Below are positions 1 through 7,129 of a stretch of DNA of 64,000 bases, piece by piece (the stretch's first letter is position 1; every line of letters begins with the position of its first letter). Under the pieces are notes generated by a model. That model searched no databases. It saw nothing but the letters and a program-made list of their open reading frames with translations, and was not told the DNA's origin. The translations under genes and the position numbers were made by a program. The stretch is from the NCBI GenBank assembly GCA_947629175.1, contig CANRCT010000008.1:1-64000 (forward strand), in the 5' to 3' direction. The DNA comes from an uncultured Muribaculaceae bacterium. Lineage in GTDB: Bacteria; Bacteroidota; Bacteroidia; Bacteroidales; Muribaculaceae.

Positions 1-84
1 CGCGTCAACCCCCAGGGACTCCCCCGCGGCATCTACATCGTGCGCCTCGCCTCGGGCAAGGCCCTGAAGGTGGTGATAAAATAA
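1..84 (+). CDS. C-terminal tail of a type IX-secreted protein (partial)
   Basis: Only the last 27 codons are in the window, ending in TAA. The readable peptide includes GIYIVRLASGKALKVVIK. A final beta-strand motif 'GIYIVR...G' followed by a short basic strand is the usual end of the type A C-terminal sorting domain used by the Bacteroidota type IX secretion system. The body of the protein is outside the window, so its function cannot be stated. A porZ homologue at 46437-48854 fits the presence of this secretion system. Confidence 0.6.
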   Translation, partial: RVNPQGLPRGIYIVRLASGKALKVVIK

Positions 85-144
85 GTCAATATCCAACCAG
101 TCCAGAAACAAACAGACTGAACAATAAAAGTTAGTATACGATAA

Positions 145-183
145 GGCGCGCCTCCGATGTGAATCGGGGACGCGCCGCTTTTT
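145..183 (+). terminator. Rho-independent terminator of the upstream gene
   Basis: GGCGCG at 145-150 pairs with CGCGCC at 171-176, with further imperfect pairing inside (CTCCGAT/ATCGGGG). A CTTTTTAA tract follows on the plus strand. A second small palindrome, GACTTATA/TATAAGTC at 200-220, lies just beyond and may end the minus-strand PepSY operon. Confidence 0.65.
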
Positions 184-232
184 AATCAAGTGACTCTAAG
201 ACTTATAAGACCTATAAGTCATATAGGAGCGA

Positions 233-673
233 TCAGTCGTAGCGGTCGAATGCGCCGTCGGCCTTAAACTTGATGTCGATCCCTCCGGAAAGCTCCACTT
301 CGTAGCCTGAGCGGTTTTTCTCCAGACTGACGATCTGCTGTCCCTTATGGTTTTTCTCGACAAACGACGCCATCGGGGTAGGGATGAAAGCCGAGGGCAC
401 GGATTTGCCGGCAGGCATCTCTATCTCCTTGATGTTGCCTTTGGAGTCGAACTTCACCTCGGAACCGTCAGTCATCGACACCTCGTATTCGTCGACACGG
501 CCGAAATCCTTCTCTATCCTGACAAGCGCGAACTTCGACTTGAAGTTGCGGGCGAGAGTCTCGCGCGCGGGCTGCGGCAGGACATTCATATCGCGGCTCA
601 CCTTGTCGCGGGCCGCCATCGGCATTGCACCAAGAGCGATCATGGCCGCCATGGCCATCAGAATCTTCTTCAT
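233..673 (-). CDS. PepSY-like (beta-lactamase-inhibitor-like fold) secreted protein
   Basis: 146 residues. An N-terminal signal peptide (MKKILMAMAAMIALGAMPMAA) ends in a likely signal peptidase I site. The rest reads as two copies of a PepSY-like unit: residues about 45-87 (YEVSMTDGSEVKFDSKGNIKE) and about 102-146 (YEVELSGGIDIKFKADGAFD). Each has the 'YEV.l..G..i.F...G...' strand pattern of the Bacteroidota PepSY-like family. Proteins of this family are periplasmic or exported; their molecular role is not settled. No TAnnTTTG box is visible just upstream, so the gene is probably transcribed from the TRIC promoter as the last gene of the 2068-233 unit. Confidence 0.8.
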   Translation of the reverse strand: MKKILMAMAAMIALGAMPMAARDKVSRDMNVLPQPARETLARNFKSKFALVRIEKDFGRVDEYEVSMTDGSEVKFDSKGNIKEIEMPAGKSVPSAFIPTPMASFVEKNHKGQQIVSLEKNRSGYEVELSGGIDIKFKADGAFDRYD

Positions 674-739
674 AACTGCTGTATCTTAAATTGTGAATCA
701 GTCGATATGAATAAGTAACGCGGTGGCGCGCCTTAATGT

Positions 740-1428
740 TCAGCGCTCCTCGATCACCTGGGTCATCGGCCGGCCTACCCACACCTGAGGCTGCTCCAGT
801 CCGAGCAGCGCGGCGATGGTGGCTGCCACGTCATACTGCATCATGCTCTCCTTGAACTCTCCGCCCTTACGGATGCCCTTGCCGGAGATGATAAACGGCG
901 TCTCCATCTCCATCATGGTGCGTCCGCCATGGCCTTTGTCGATGCCGCCGTGGTCGGCAGTGATGATGATGGCCGTATTGTCGTAGATGCCGGCCTCCTT
1001 GAGGGCGTCGATGATGCGGCCCACGTAGACGTCGAGCTGCTTCAGGGTGGCGTAGTAGCCCGGAGTGTCATGTCCGTCGGTGTGGCCCGAGTGGTCGGGA
1101 TTGTCGAAGCAAATTGCCGCGAGAGTCGGTTTTTTGGTCTTGATATACTCCGCAGCCATGTCGGCCAGCGCTTCGGGATGCTTCTGGAAGTCGGGAGCCT
1201 GGGCGTGATAGTTCATGGCCAGAGTGTCGACGAGATACTTTATGCCGTCCCACTCGTAGAGGCATCCGATCTCCGCGTCGGGCATCTGCCGGCGCGCGAT
1301 CTGAAACACTGTGGGGAATATGCCGTGCTCGCCGATGGCGCGCGAAGGGAAGTCGGGTGTTTTCGATCCCCACTCGGTATAGCAGCGGCCGCTACGGCAG
1401 CGGCCGCACAAAGCATCTTGATTTTCAT
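740..1428 (-). pseudogene. Alkaline phosphatase/phosphodiesterase-family gene with internal deletion and frameshift
   Basis: The gene begins at ATG 1428, one base after the TRIC stop, with a signal peptide (MKIKMLCAAAAVAAAA). That frame then runs into nonsense. The family sequence resumes in another frame with YTEWGSKTPDFPSRAIGEHG and continues intact to the stop (WDGI, DNPDHSGHT, TADHGG, KGHGG). In this family the YTEWGSK segment normally follows roughly 70-90 residues carrying the first metal-binding Asp and the nucleophile Ser/Thr. Here that part is missing. The join falls in a perfect 11-bp direct repeat, GCAGCGGCCGC, at 1382-1392 and 1397-1407. The product would lack the nucleophile even with a GTG/ATG restart. 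A sequencing or assembly error cannot be excluded. Confidence 0.7.
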
Positions 1429-1429
1429 G

Positions 1430-2068
1430 TCACTGTTTATTGGTATTGTTATTAGGAATTGCCGATAGCGAAGGGAGGGCGAGATTGTAGCGCAGTGCGA
1501 GCCCGCGGAGGAGGATTACCGTGGCCGCGCACGAAAGCCCCTGGCTGACGTAGCCGCCTCCGGCCAGCATCACGAGCCAGTAGACGAGCGCTCCGGCCAG
1601 ACAGGCCGTGGCATAAATGTCCTTGCTGAATATGAGCGGGGCTTCGTTGATGAGGATATCGCGGAGCACTCCGCCGAAAGCTCCCGTGATGACGCCCATC
1701 ACCGCCGCGCCCCACATCGGATAGCCGGCAGCGATGGTCTTCTGTATGCCTATGACGCAGAATAGCGCCAGGCCGATGGAGTCGAAGATAAACAGTATGC
1801 GGTCGGAGCGCACGAGCCAGCGGCGAAACACGATGACCGTGGCCAGCGACATGGCGGTCACCGCCAGATACCATGCCGACTGCATCCAGAAGAGCGGTAT
1901 GTCGAGGAGCACGTCGCGCAGCGTTCCGCCTCCGATGGCGGTGACGAGGCCGACCGTATAGGCGCCAAACCAGTCGAAGCTCTTGTTGGCCGCCAGACGT
2001 ATGCCGCTTATCGCGGCCGCTGCCGTGCCGATCATCTCTATGATGAAAAGGAAGGTAGTGGAGTCCAT
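1430..2068 (-). CDS. TRIC-family (YicG/UPF0126) monovalent cation channel
   Basis: 212 residues from ATG 2068 (an upstream in-frame ATG at 2113 lies beyond the promoter and is unlikely). The protein is almost entirely hydrophobic, with about seven transmembrane helices. It shows the internal duplication typical of bacterial TRIC proteins: AIGGGTLRDVLL in the first half and GAFGGVLRDIL in the second, the glycine/arginine motifs lining the pore. Known family members are homotrimeric K+/cation channels of the inner membrane. It is the first gene of a minus-strand unit followed one base later by the broken phosphatase. The promoter is TAATTTTG at 2101-2108. Confidence 0.88.
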   Translation of the reverse strand: MDSTTFLFIIEMIGTAAAAISGIRLAANKSFDWFGAYTVGLVTAIGGGTLRDVLLDIPLFWMQSAWYLAVTAMSLATVIVFRRWLVRSDRILFIFDSIGLALFCVIGIQKTIAAGYPMWGAAVMGVITGAFGGVLRDILINEAPLIFSKDIYATACLAGALVYWLVMLAGGGYVSQGLSCAATVILLRGLALRYNLALPSLSAIPNNNTNKQ

Positions 2069-2100
2069 TGCTGATGGTTGGTGTGGGGAATTAGTTTCTG

Positions 2101-2108
2101 CAAAATTA
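2101..2108 (-). promoter_or_regulatory. Bacteroidota -7 box for the TRIC gene
   Basis: On the minus strand the sequence reads TAATTTTG, a match to the TAnnTTTG consensus, about 33 bases upstream of ATG 2068. Confidence 0.6.
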
Positions 2109-2207
2109 ATCATTATTTTCCGAAAAAAACGTCACCGCCGGCAGCCGCCCGCACAGCCGCGGAGCATTATTTTAAGGCCCGTGGCCCGCGGTTAAGGGAT
2201 TTTTATG

Positions 2208-2215
2208 TAACTTTG
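2208..2215 (+). promoter_or_regulatory. Bacteroidota -7 box for the thioredoxin-fold lipoprotein
   Basis: TAACTTTG on the plus strand, 36 bases upstream of ATG 2252. With the minus-strand box at 2101-2108 it forms a divergent promoter region. Confidence 0.65.
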
Positions 2216-2251
2216 CGCTTAAATAACATCAAAAGCACCTTACACTCGAAA

Positions 2252-3334
2252 ATGAAAATATTACGACACATAGCACTTATGGCCACAGCGGCTCTCATGG
2301 CCGCCTGCACGGGCAAAAACGAATGGACCGTCAACGGACAGATAGAGGGAGCCGACGGGCAGACCCTCATGCTTGAGGCGTCGACCAACGGGCGGTGGTA
2401 TGCCATCGACTCGGTCAGCCTACCCAAATCGGGCAACTTCACGATCTCCCACAAGGCGGCAGGATATCCCGACATCTACCGTCTGCGTCTGGCCGATAAG
2501 ACGCTCTACTTCCCTATCGACAGCATTGAGACCGTCACTGTGGTGAGCCGTGCCGACGCGTTCGACAAGGAGTACACCCTCGACGGCAGCGACGCCGCGC
2601 AGCGCCTTATGTCGGTCGACAGACAGCTCATGGCCGCCATTGCCGGCAACGCCTCGGGCCGTGTGGAAGTGGACAGCCTGCTCAAGCGTGAGCTCGCGAA
2701 AATGATGCTCGCCGATCCGGCGGGTATCGTATCATACTATATCCTCAACAAGCAGCTCAACGGCAAGCCCCTCTACGACCCGGCCAACAAGACCGACATC
2801 AGGATCATCGGCGCAGTGGCCAATGCTTTCGACCAGTTCCGCCCCAACGATCCGCGCACGGCCTACCTCAAGAAGCTCTTCCTCTCATCGCGCCGCACGT
2901 CCTCGCCCTCGCAGACGGTGACCGCACAGGAGGTGCCCTTCTTCGACATCGCGCTCTACGACGACAAGGGGGCCGAGCAGCGGCTCTCGGACGCTGCGGC
3001 AAAGAACAAGGTGGTGGTGCTCAACTTCACCGTCTACTCGGCCCAGGAGGCCCCGGCCTACAACATCGAGCTCAACAAAGCCTACGAGCGCTTCGGCGGC
3101 AAGGGGATGACCATCTATCAGGTAGGAGTGGATCCCGACGAATACGTCTGGAAACAGGCCGCGCGCGAGCTCCCCTGGATCACGGTCTACAACTCGCCAA
3201 ACGGCACCTCCGACAACCTGCTCAACTACAACGTCACCTCGCTGCCGGCCACTTTCATCATAGCCGACGGAGAGATCGCGGAGCGTATCACCGACATCAA
3301 GGATCTGCAGCCCACGCTGGCACGGTATCTCTGA
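2252..3334 (+). CDS. DUF4369/TlpA-like thioredoxin-fold lipoprotein lacking CXXC
   Basis: 360 residues from ATG 2252; the longer frame from 2078 starts upstream of the promoter. The N-terminus is a lipoprotein signal (ALMAAC), so the protein is probably anchored in the envelope. Residues about 22-120 resemble the DUF4369 beta-sandwich (VNGQIEGADGQTLMLEAS) found before TlpA-like domains in Bacteroidota. The C-terminal 130 residues have the thioredoxin order: KVVVLNFTVYSAQEAPAYN, then YQVGVDPDEYVWK, then a cis-Pro loop SLPATFII. The site that normally holds CXXC reads SAQE, so disulfide redox activity is not expected. It could be a binding protein or a degenerate reductase. A long hairpin at 3360-3400 follows. 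Confidence 0.8.
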   Translation: MKILRHIALMATAALMAACTGKNEWTVNGQIEGADGQTLMLEASTNGRWYAIDSVSLPKSGNFTISHKAAGYPDIYRLRLADKTLYFPIDSIETVTVVSRADAFDKEYTLDGSDAAQRLMSVDRQLMAAIAGNASGRVEVDSLLKRELAKMMLADPAGIVSYYILNKQLNGKPLYDPANKTDIRIIGAVANAFDQFRPNDPRTAYLKKLFLSSRRTSSPSQTVTAQEVPFFDIALYDDKGAEQRLSDAAAKNKVVVLNFTVYSAQEAPAYNIELNKAYERFGGKGMTIYQVGVDPDEYVWKQAARELPWITVYNSPNGTSDNLLNYNVTSLPATFIIADGEIAERITDIKDLQPTLARYL

Positions 3335-3359
3335 CCGGCGCATAGCCTGACGACTACAG

Positions 3360-3400
3360 GGCGGCGTGCCTGTGGCTCAATCAGAGCCAGGCACGCCGCC
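3360..3400 (+). terminator. Strong stem-loop after the thioredoxin-fold lipoprotein gene
   Basis: GGCGGCGTGCCTG(TG)GCTC pairs with GAGCCAGGCACGCCGCC, 17 base pairs with a two-base bulge and an AATCA loop. The following T-run is weak (TCCGTTTCC), so termination is likely but not certain. The interval 3401-3487 shows nothing else recognisable. Confidence 0.5.
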
Positions 3401-3487
3401 TCCGTTTCCGGACATACCGCCGTAGCTCCCTCCGCGGCCCCGCGGAATCAGCACCATATATCGCTATATATAATTAATGTGCAGGCA

Positions 3488-3521
3488 GCCCCGCCGATCC
3501 CTTTCGAGGGAATGGCGGGGC
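3488..3521 (-). terminator. Stem-loop downstream of the rpmB-rpmG-DUF4295 operon
   Basis: GCCCCGCC pairs with GGCGGGGC, and an inner ATCCCT/AGGGAAT stem closes on TTCG. It lies about 80 bases past the DUF4295 stop on the minus strand. There is no clear U-tract, so the terminator call is tentative. Confidence 0.4.
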
Positions 3522-3600
3522 GGACTGATGTTGCTGGATTATATATTCCGGCTGATGCCGGGGTGCTTGATCCTGACGTATGAGTGTGCAGGAGCTTCTC

Positions 3601-3750
3601 TTATTTGAGAGCGTCCTTCACTGCGTCGTTGGGCACCATCTGTTCCTGGAATGTGTAGGCGCCGGTCTTGGGCGACTTCACAACGCGAATCACTTTGCTG
3701 TAGGTGCGTCCTTCGCCCTTCTGGAGGGTAGCGACGGTTTTCTTTGCCAT
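3601..3750 (-). CDS. DUF4295 family small basic protein
   Basis: 49 codons from ATG 3750 to TAA 3601, translating to MAKKTVATLQKGEGRTYSKV and onward to the C-terminus NDAVKDALK. This matches the short lysine-rich DUF4295 family that in Bacteroidota nearly always sits directly after rpmB and rpmG, as here (19 bases after the rpmG stop). Function is unknown; the constant ribosomal neighbourhood suggests a ribosome-associated role. In many relatives ftsY comes next; it does not here. Confidence 0.8.
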   Translation of the reverse strand: MAKKTVATLQKGEGRTYSKVIRVVKSPKTGAYTFQEQMVPNDAVKDALK

Positions 3751-3769
3751 ATCGTGGTGGTGTTACGAA

Positions 3770-3958
3770 TTATTTGATTTCTTTATGTACAGTCACTCTC
3801 TTGAGGATAGGATTGTACTTCTTGAGTTCGAGGCGCTCGGTAGTATTCTTGCGGTTCTTGGTGGTGATGTAGCGCGAAGTGCCGGGCATTCCGCTGGCCT
3901 TGTGTTCGGTGCATTCGAGTATTACCTGCACGCGATTGCCTTTAGCTTTCTTTGCCAT
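3770..3958 (-). CDS. rpmG: 50S ribosomal protein L33
   Basis: 62 residues. The sequence has the L33 pattern [19 protein letters not shown] followed by [10 protein letters not shown] and the C-terminal [15 protein letters not shown]. Only one of the Cys positions (LECTEH) is kept, so this is a Zn-independent (C-minus) form. It lies six bases after rpmB. Confidence 0.93.
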   Translation of the reverse strand: MAKKAKGNRVQVILECTEHKASGMPGTSRYITTKNRKNTTERLELKKYNPILKRVTVHKEIK

Positions 3959-3964
3959 CGTCGA

Positions 3965-4222
3965 TTAAAATGCTAAATATTTGATTTCCGTTAAATAACC
4001 CTTCTGAGCTGCTTCCTTGATAGCTGCGTCAAGGCCCTTCTTGTTGATGGTGCGGAGACCGGCTGCCGAGAGAGTCAGCGATATCCACATCTGCTCCTCT
4101 ACCCAGTAGAACTTCTTGCGGAAGAGGTTGACATTGAATTTGCGCTTGGTGCGGCGCTTCGAGTGCGACACATTGTTGCCCACCATTGCTTTCTTGCCCG
4201 TGATTTGACAAATCTGTGACAT
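3965..4222 (-). CDS. rpmB: 50S ribosomal protein L28
   Basis: 85 residues starting [20 protein letters not shown], with the family's [13 protein letters not shown] basic segment and C-terminal [16 protein letters not shown]. It heads the rpmB-rpmG-DUF4295 operon. A near-consensus -7 element, TTACTTTGC on the minus strand at 4354-4362, would give a leader of about 130 bases. Confidence 0.93.
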   Translation of the reverse strand: MSQICQITGKKAMVGNNVSHSKRRTKRKFNVNLFRKKFYWVEEQMWISLTLSAAGLRTINKKGLDAAIKEAAQKGYLTEIKYLAF

Positions 4223-4405
4223 GGCTTTTGTGTTATTTAGTCTTTGTTAATTATTTGAAGCGGTTGGATTTACGCAGCAGCCTCCACGCTCTCATATCGG
4301 CTCCGGGCGCATCATTTTCCGGAGCCTTTTGTGCAGAGGCCCGCAAATCAGAGTGCAAAGTAAGTAATTTTTCAGCTAACCGCCAAACATTTCGCCATTT
4401 TTCAG

Positions 4406-4413
4406 TAATTTTG
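4406..4413 (+). promoter_or_regulatory. -7 box very close to the MATE gene start
   Basis: TAATTTTG ends only eight bases before ATG 4422. Transcription starting a few bases after the box would leave almost no 5' leader. Confidence 0.55.
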
Positions 4414-4421
4414 CCGGTGCA

Positions 4422-5789
4422 ATGGAAAGTCAGACGCCTCTGGAAGGCAATCTCAACAGGCTCGCCACAGGGGGCATCGCCCGTCTGCTGTGGGACTACA
4501 GCCTGCCTGCGGTGGTGGGCATGGTGGTGATGTCGCTGTATAATGTCATCGACCGCATATTCATAGGCCAGGGGGTGGGCACCGAAGCGATAGCCGGGCT
4601 GGCCATCACGTTTCCGGTGATGAACGTATCGTCGGCCATAGGCGTGCTCATAGGCGCGGGAGCCTCGGCAAGAGTATCCATAATGCTCGGCGCCTCCGAC
4701 CGGCGCGGGGCGCAGCTCGTGCTCGGCAACGCTCTGGTGCTGATAGTGGTCAACGCGCTGGTCTACCTCACGGTGTTCCGCATTTTCCTCGACGACATAC
4801 TCCTCGCCTTCGGAGCCAGCCACGCCACTCTGCCCTACGCCCACGATTTCATGGCATGGATATTGCCCGGCATGCTCGTGATGAACATATCCTTCAGCTT
4901 CAACAACATCATGCGCGCCTCGGGATATCCCAAGCGGGCCATGCTGACCATGTTTTTAGGCGCGGGCATCAACGTGGTGCTCGCCCCGCTGTTTATATTC
5001 GCCCTCGGCTGGGGCATCAAGGGCGCGGCCATAGCCACCGACATTTCGATGACATGCTCCATGGTGTTTGTGATGGTGCATTTCTTCAGGCCTGAGAGCA
5101 ATCTGCGGTTCACACGCGGCATCTATCGCCTCAGGTGGCGCATCATCGCGGGCATCATAGGTATCGGAGCAGCCCCGAGCCTCGTCAATCTTGCCGGAAG
5201 CGCCATCAATGTCATCGTCAACAAGACCCTCTACGCCTACGGCAGCGACAATGCCGTGGCGGCCGCCGGCATATTCACCACCTACACCTCTCTGCTGGTG
5301 ATGATAGTGGTGGGACTCTGCCAGGGCATGCAGCCGATACTGGGCTACAACTACGGCGCGGGGCTCTACGGACGTCTGCGCCGCTGCTACTGGCTCGCCA
5401 CCGGAGCGGCCACGGCGGTAGTCACCTCCGGCTGCGCCTTCGGCCTCATCTGGCCCGGACTGATCGCGCGGGCGTTCACCACCGATCCGGAGCTGATCGC
5501 CGTCACCTCCCGCGCCCTCTCGCTTGCGCTGCTTGCCTTCTGGATGGTCGGATTCCAGATTGTGGCCACAAATTTCTTCCAGTCGATAGGTAAAGCCGGC
5601 AAGTCGATATTCCTGAGCCTTACGCGCCAGGTCATCTTCCTCATCCCGCTGCTGCTGACCCTGCCGGGCATGCTGGGACTCGACGGGATATGGCTGTCGT
5701 TCCCCACCAGCGACGTCCTCGCCACCGTGGTCACGGCTCTGCTGATCACATCGCAGCTGCGCCACCTGCCCGCGGCCGCATCACGATAG
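4422..5789 (+). CDS. MATE-family multidrug/metabolite efflux transporter
   Basis: 455 residues, the normal size for MATE proteins. There are about twelve hydrophobic helices in two similar halves, beginning LLWDYSLPAVVGMVVMSLYN and VIDRIFIGQGVGTEAIAGLA, a pattern typical of the MepA/DinF-like branch (helix 1 'P...', helix 2 'iD..fiG...g..aiaa'). The second half starts near residue 235 (GAAPSLVNLAGSAINVIVNK). Family members export cationic drugs or metabolites in exchange for Na+ or H+; the substrate here is unknown. The 3' end overlaps the convergent membrane-protein gene by nine bases. Confidence 0.9.
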   Translation: MESQTPLEGNLNRLATGGIARLLWDYSLPAVVGMVVMSLYNVIDRIFIGQGVGTEAIAGLAITFPVMNVSSAIGVLIGAGASARVSIMLGASDRRGAQLVLGNALVLIVVNALVYLTVFRIFLDDILLAFGASHATLPYAHDFMAWILPGMLVMNISFSFNNIMRASGYPKRAMLTMFLGAGINVVLAPLFIFALGWGIKGAAIATDISMTCSMVFVMVHFFRPESNLRFTRGIYRLRWRIIAGIIGIGAAPSLVNLAGSAINVIVNKTLYAYGSDNAVAAAGIFTTYTSLLVMIVVGLCQGMQPILGYNYGAGLYGRLRRCYWLATGAATAVVTSGCAFGLIWPGLIARAFTTDPELIAVTSRALSLALLAFWMVGFQIVATNFFQSIGKAGKSIFLSLTRQVIFLIPLLLTLPGMLGLDGIWLSFPTSDVLATVVTALLITSQLRHLPAAASR

Positions 5790-7034
5790 GCGGCGTCCTT
5801 TCCGGGGCACGACAATGCAGATCACGGCGACAAGAATCAGCAGCATTGCTACCGAAACCACCAGGCGGAAACCGGTCGTCTCGGATCCGAGCCCCTCACC
5901 GAAAGGATACAGAGCGTTGACCATGCTCGAGAAATCCCACAGCGTCGACGCCACGGTAAGCACCGTCAGCAGTGTCAGCAGAGAATTGAGCCTACGGTCG
6001 GAAGCTTTGCTGCGTTCCTCGTTGCTCGCCCTTATGCTCGCCTGAAGCAGTCGGCGCTCCTGCGCTATGTCGAGAGCTCTGTCGATAGCTTTGTCGATCT
6101 CGCCCGGCATGAAATTATAGCTGATGCGGTTGAAACAGTAGCGACGCTCAAACTCGTTGAGTTCCTCCTCAAGCTGATCGCCCTTCTCCGGACAGGCCCT
6201 GAAACGCATATTCTGCCTATACAGAAAATATTTGCAGAAAAGACTGTGCATATATATCTTGCCGAAATAATCGTCGCACCAGTTGCCCACCATCCAGTCA
6301 GGCACATCTCCGGCCAGAATGGTAAAAGTGTCGAAAAGAGCAAGGGCGCTCCAGTTGTTGTAAAAACTCAGCTTATGGTCTCTGATCGTCGAGTCGAGAT
6401 AGGCGGCCGAAATCTCGGCCGGATCAGCCGGATCGTAGGGAGCCACCCGCGAGAGAGATCCGAGTTGAAACAGAGTGGCGTCGGCCGCTACGGATCTGAT
6501 GCCGCCGGATGACAGGCAGCGCACTATCTGAAACACCTTCAGCTTGTTGCCGCTCTCCATCATGCCTGCCGACATGTCGAGTCCCAGCGCGCTCCTGATC
6601 TGGCATAGCCCGGCAGCCACAGCCTCCGAAGCTTCCGGGCGACTCCTGAGCCGCGACAGAAACAGGGTGAAAGCATTGAGATCATCACCCTCAAGATCCA
6701 CTTCGACCGCATACAGCGCCATGCCGAGCGGCATCATGCACAGACGTATGCCGCGCAGTCGGGCCGTGCAGCCGGCATCCTCGGCAACCACATCATCGAC
6801 AGGCACTCCCCGGCCATATACGACGCTGAATGTCGTCACCGGACAGCTCCCGCCGTCGCCGAGCCAGAAATCCACGAATTCCGGGTAATAAAACCGCCTG
6901 TACTCATCTATATCGCTGCGGGTGTAAACCTCACGCGACCATCCGGAGGAAGCCAGCGAAAGCCCTGCCTGCTCAGGCGACACTGTGGTGCTGAAATAGC
7001 CGCACAGAAAACATTTGTCAACAAATTTTGTCAT
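5781..7034 (-). CDS. Unrecognised protein with C-terminal coiled coil and two TM helices, divergent from the HEPN-NACHT gene
   Basis: 417 residues. I do not recognise a family with confidence. Residues 1-300 look soluble and mixed alpha/beta, with scattered cysteines (KCFLCGYFS near the N-terminus). Residues about 315-355 are a charged helical stretch (RALDIAQERRLLQASI, EERSKASDRR). Two membrane helices follow (LLTLLTVLTVASTLW near 358-375 and LVVSVAMLLILVAVICIVV near 392-410) and a basic tail RKGRRLS. This end resembles the CorA/RMND1-type layout of a long helix plus two helices, but the CorA GMN motif is absent. Its promoter (7042-7049) sits back to back with that of the NACHT gene, so a functional link is plausible but unproven. 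Confidence 0.6.
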   Translation of the reverse strand: MTKFVDKCFLCGYFSTTVSPEQAGLSLASSGWSREVYTRSDIDEYRRFYYPEFVDFWLGDGGSCPVTTFSVVYGRGVPVDDVVAEDAGCTARLRGIRLCMMPLGMALYAVEVDLEGDDLNAFTLFLSRLRSRPEASEAVAAGLCQIRSALGLDMSAGMMESGNKLKVFQIVRCLSSGGIRSVAADATLFQLGSLSRVAPYDPADPAEISAAYLDSTIRDHKLSFYNNWSALALFDTFTILAGDVPDWMVGNWCDDYFGKIYMHSLFCKYFLYRQNMRFRACPEKGDQLEEELNEFERRYCFNRISYNFMPGEIDKAIDRALDIAQERRLLQASIRASNEERSKASDRRLNSLLTLLTVLTVASTLWDFSSMVNALYPFGEGLGSETTGFRLVVSVAMLLILVAVICIVVPRKGRRLS

Positions 7035-7041
7035 AATATTG

Positions 7042-7049
7042 CAAATCTA
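7042..7049 (-). promoter_or_regulatory. -7 box of the two-TM membrane protein
   Basis: TAGATTTG on the minus strand, seven bases upstream of ATG 7034. A TTTTTG tract about 20 bases further upstream fits the -33 TTTG element. Confidence 0.6.
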
Positions 7050-7082
7050 ACACCTTAATTTCATATTTGCAAAAACAATTTG

Positions 7083-7090
7083 TAACTTTG
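7083..7090 (+). promoter_or_regulatory. -7 box of the HEPN-NACHT gene
   Basis: TAACTTTG on the plus strand, 40 bases upstream of ATG 7130. It excludes the ATG at 7067 as the start because that codon lies upstream of the predicted transcript. Confidence 0.6.
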
Positions 7091-7129
7091 CGAAAAGCAA
7101 CCGCATTCCCCTCTTTCCTACCGACACTA

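Noticed and set aside
2078-2251. Longer N-terminus for the thioredoxin-fold lipoprotein
   Set aside because: The extension crosses both divergent promoters and would hide the lipoprotein signal peptide.
7067-7129. Upstream in-frame ATG for the HEPN-NACHT gene
   Set aside because: It precedes the TAACTTTG box at 7083-7090, so it would not be on the transcript.
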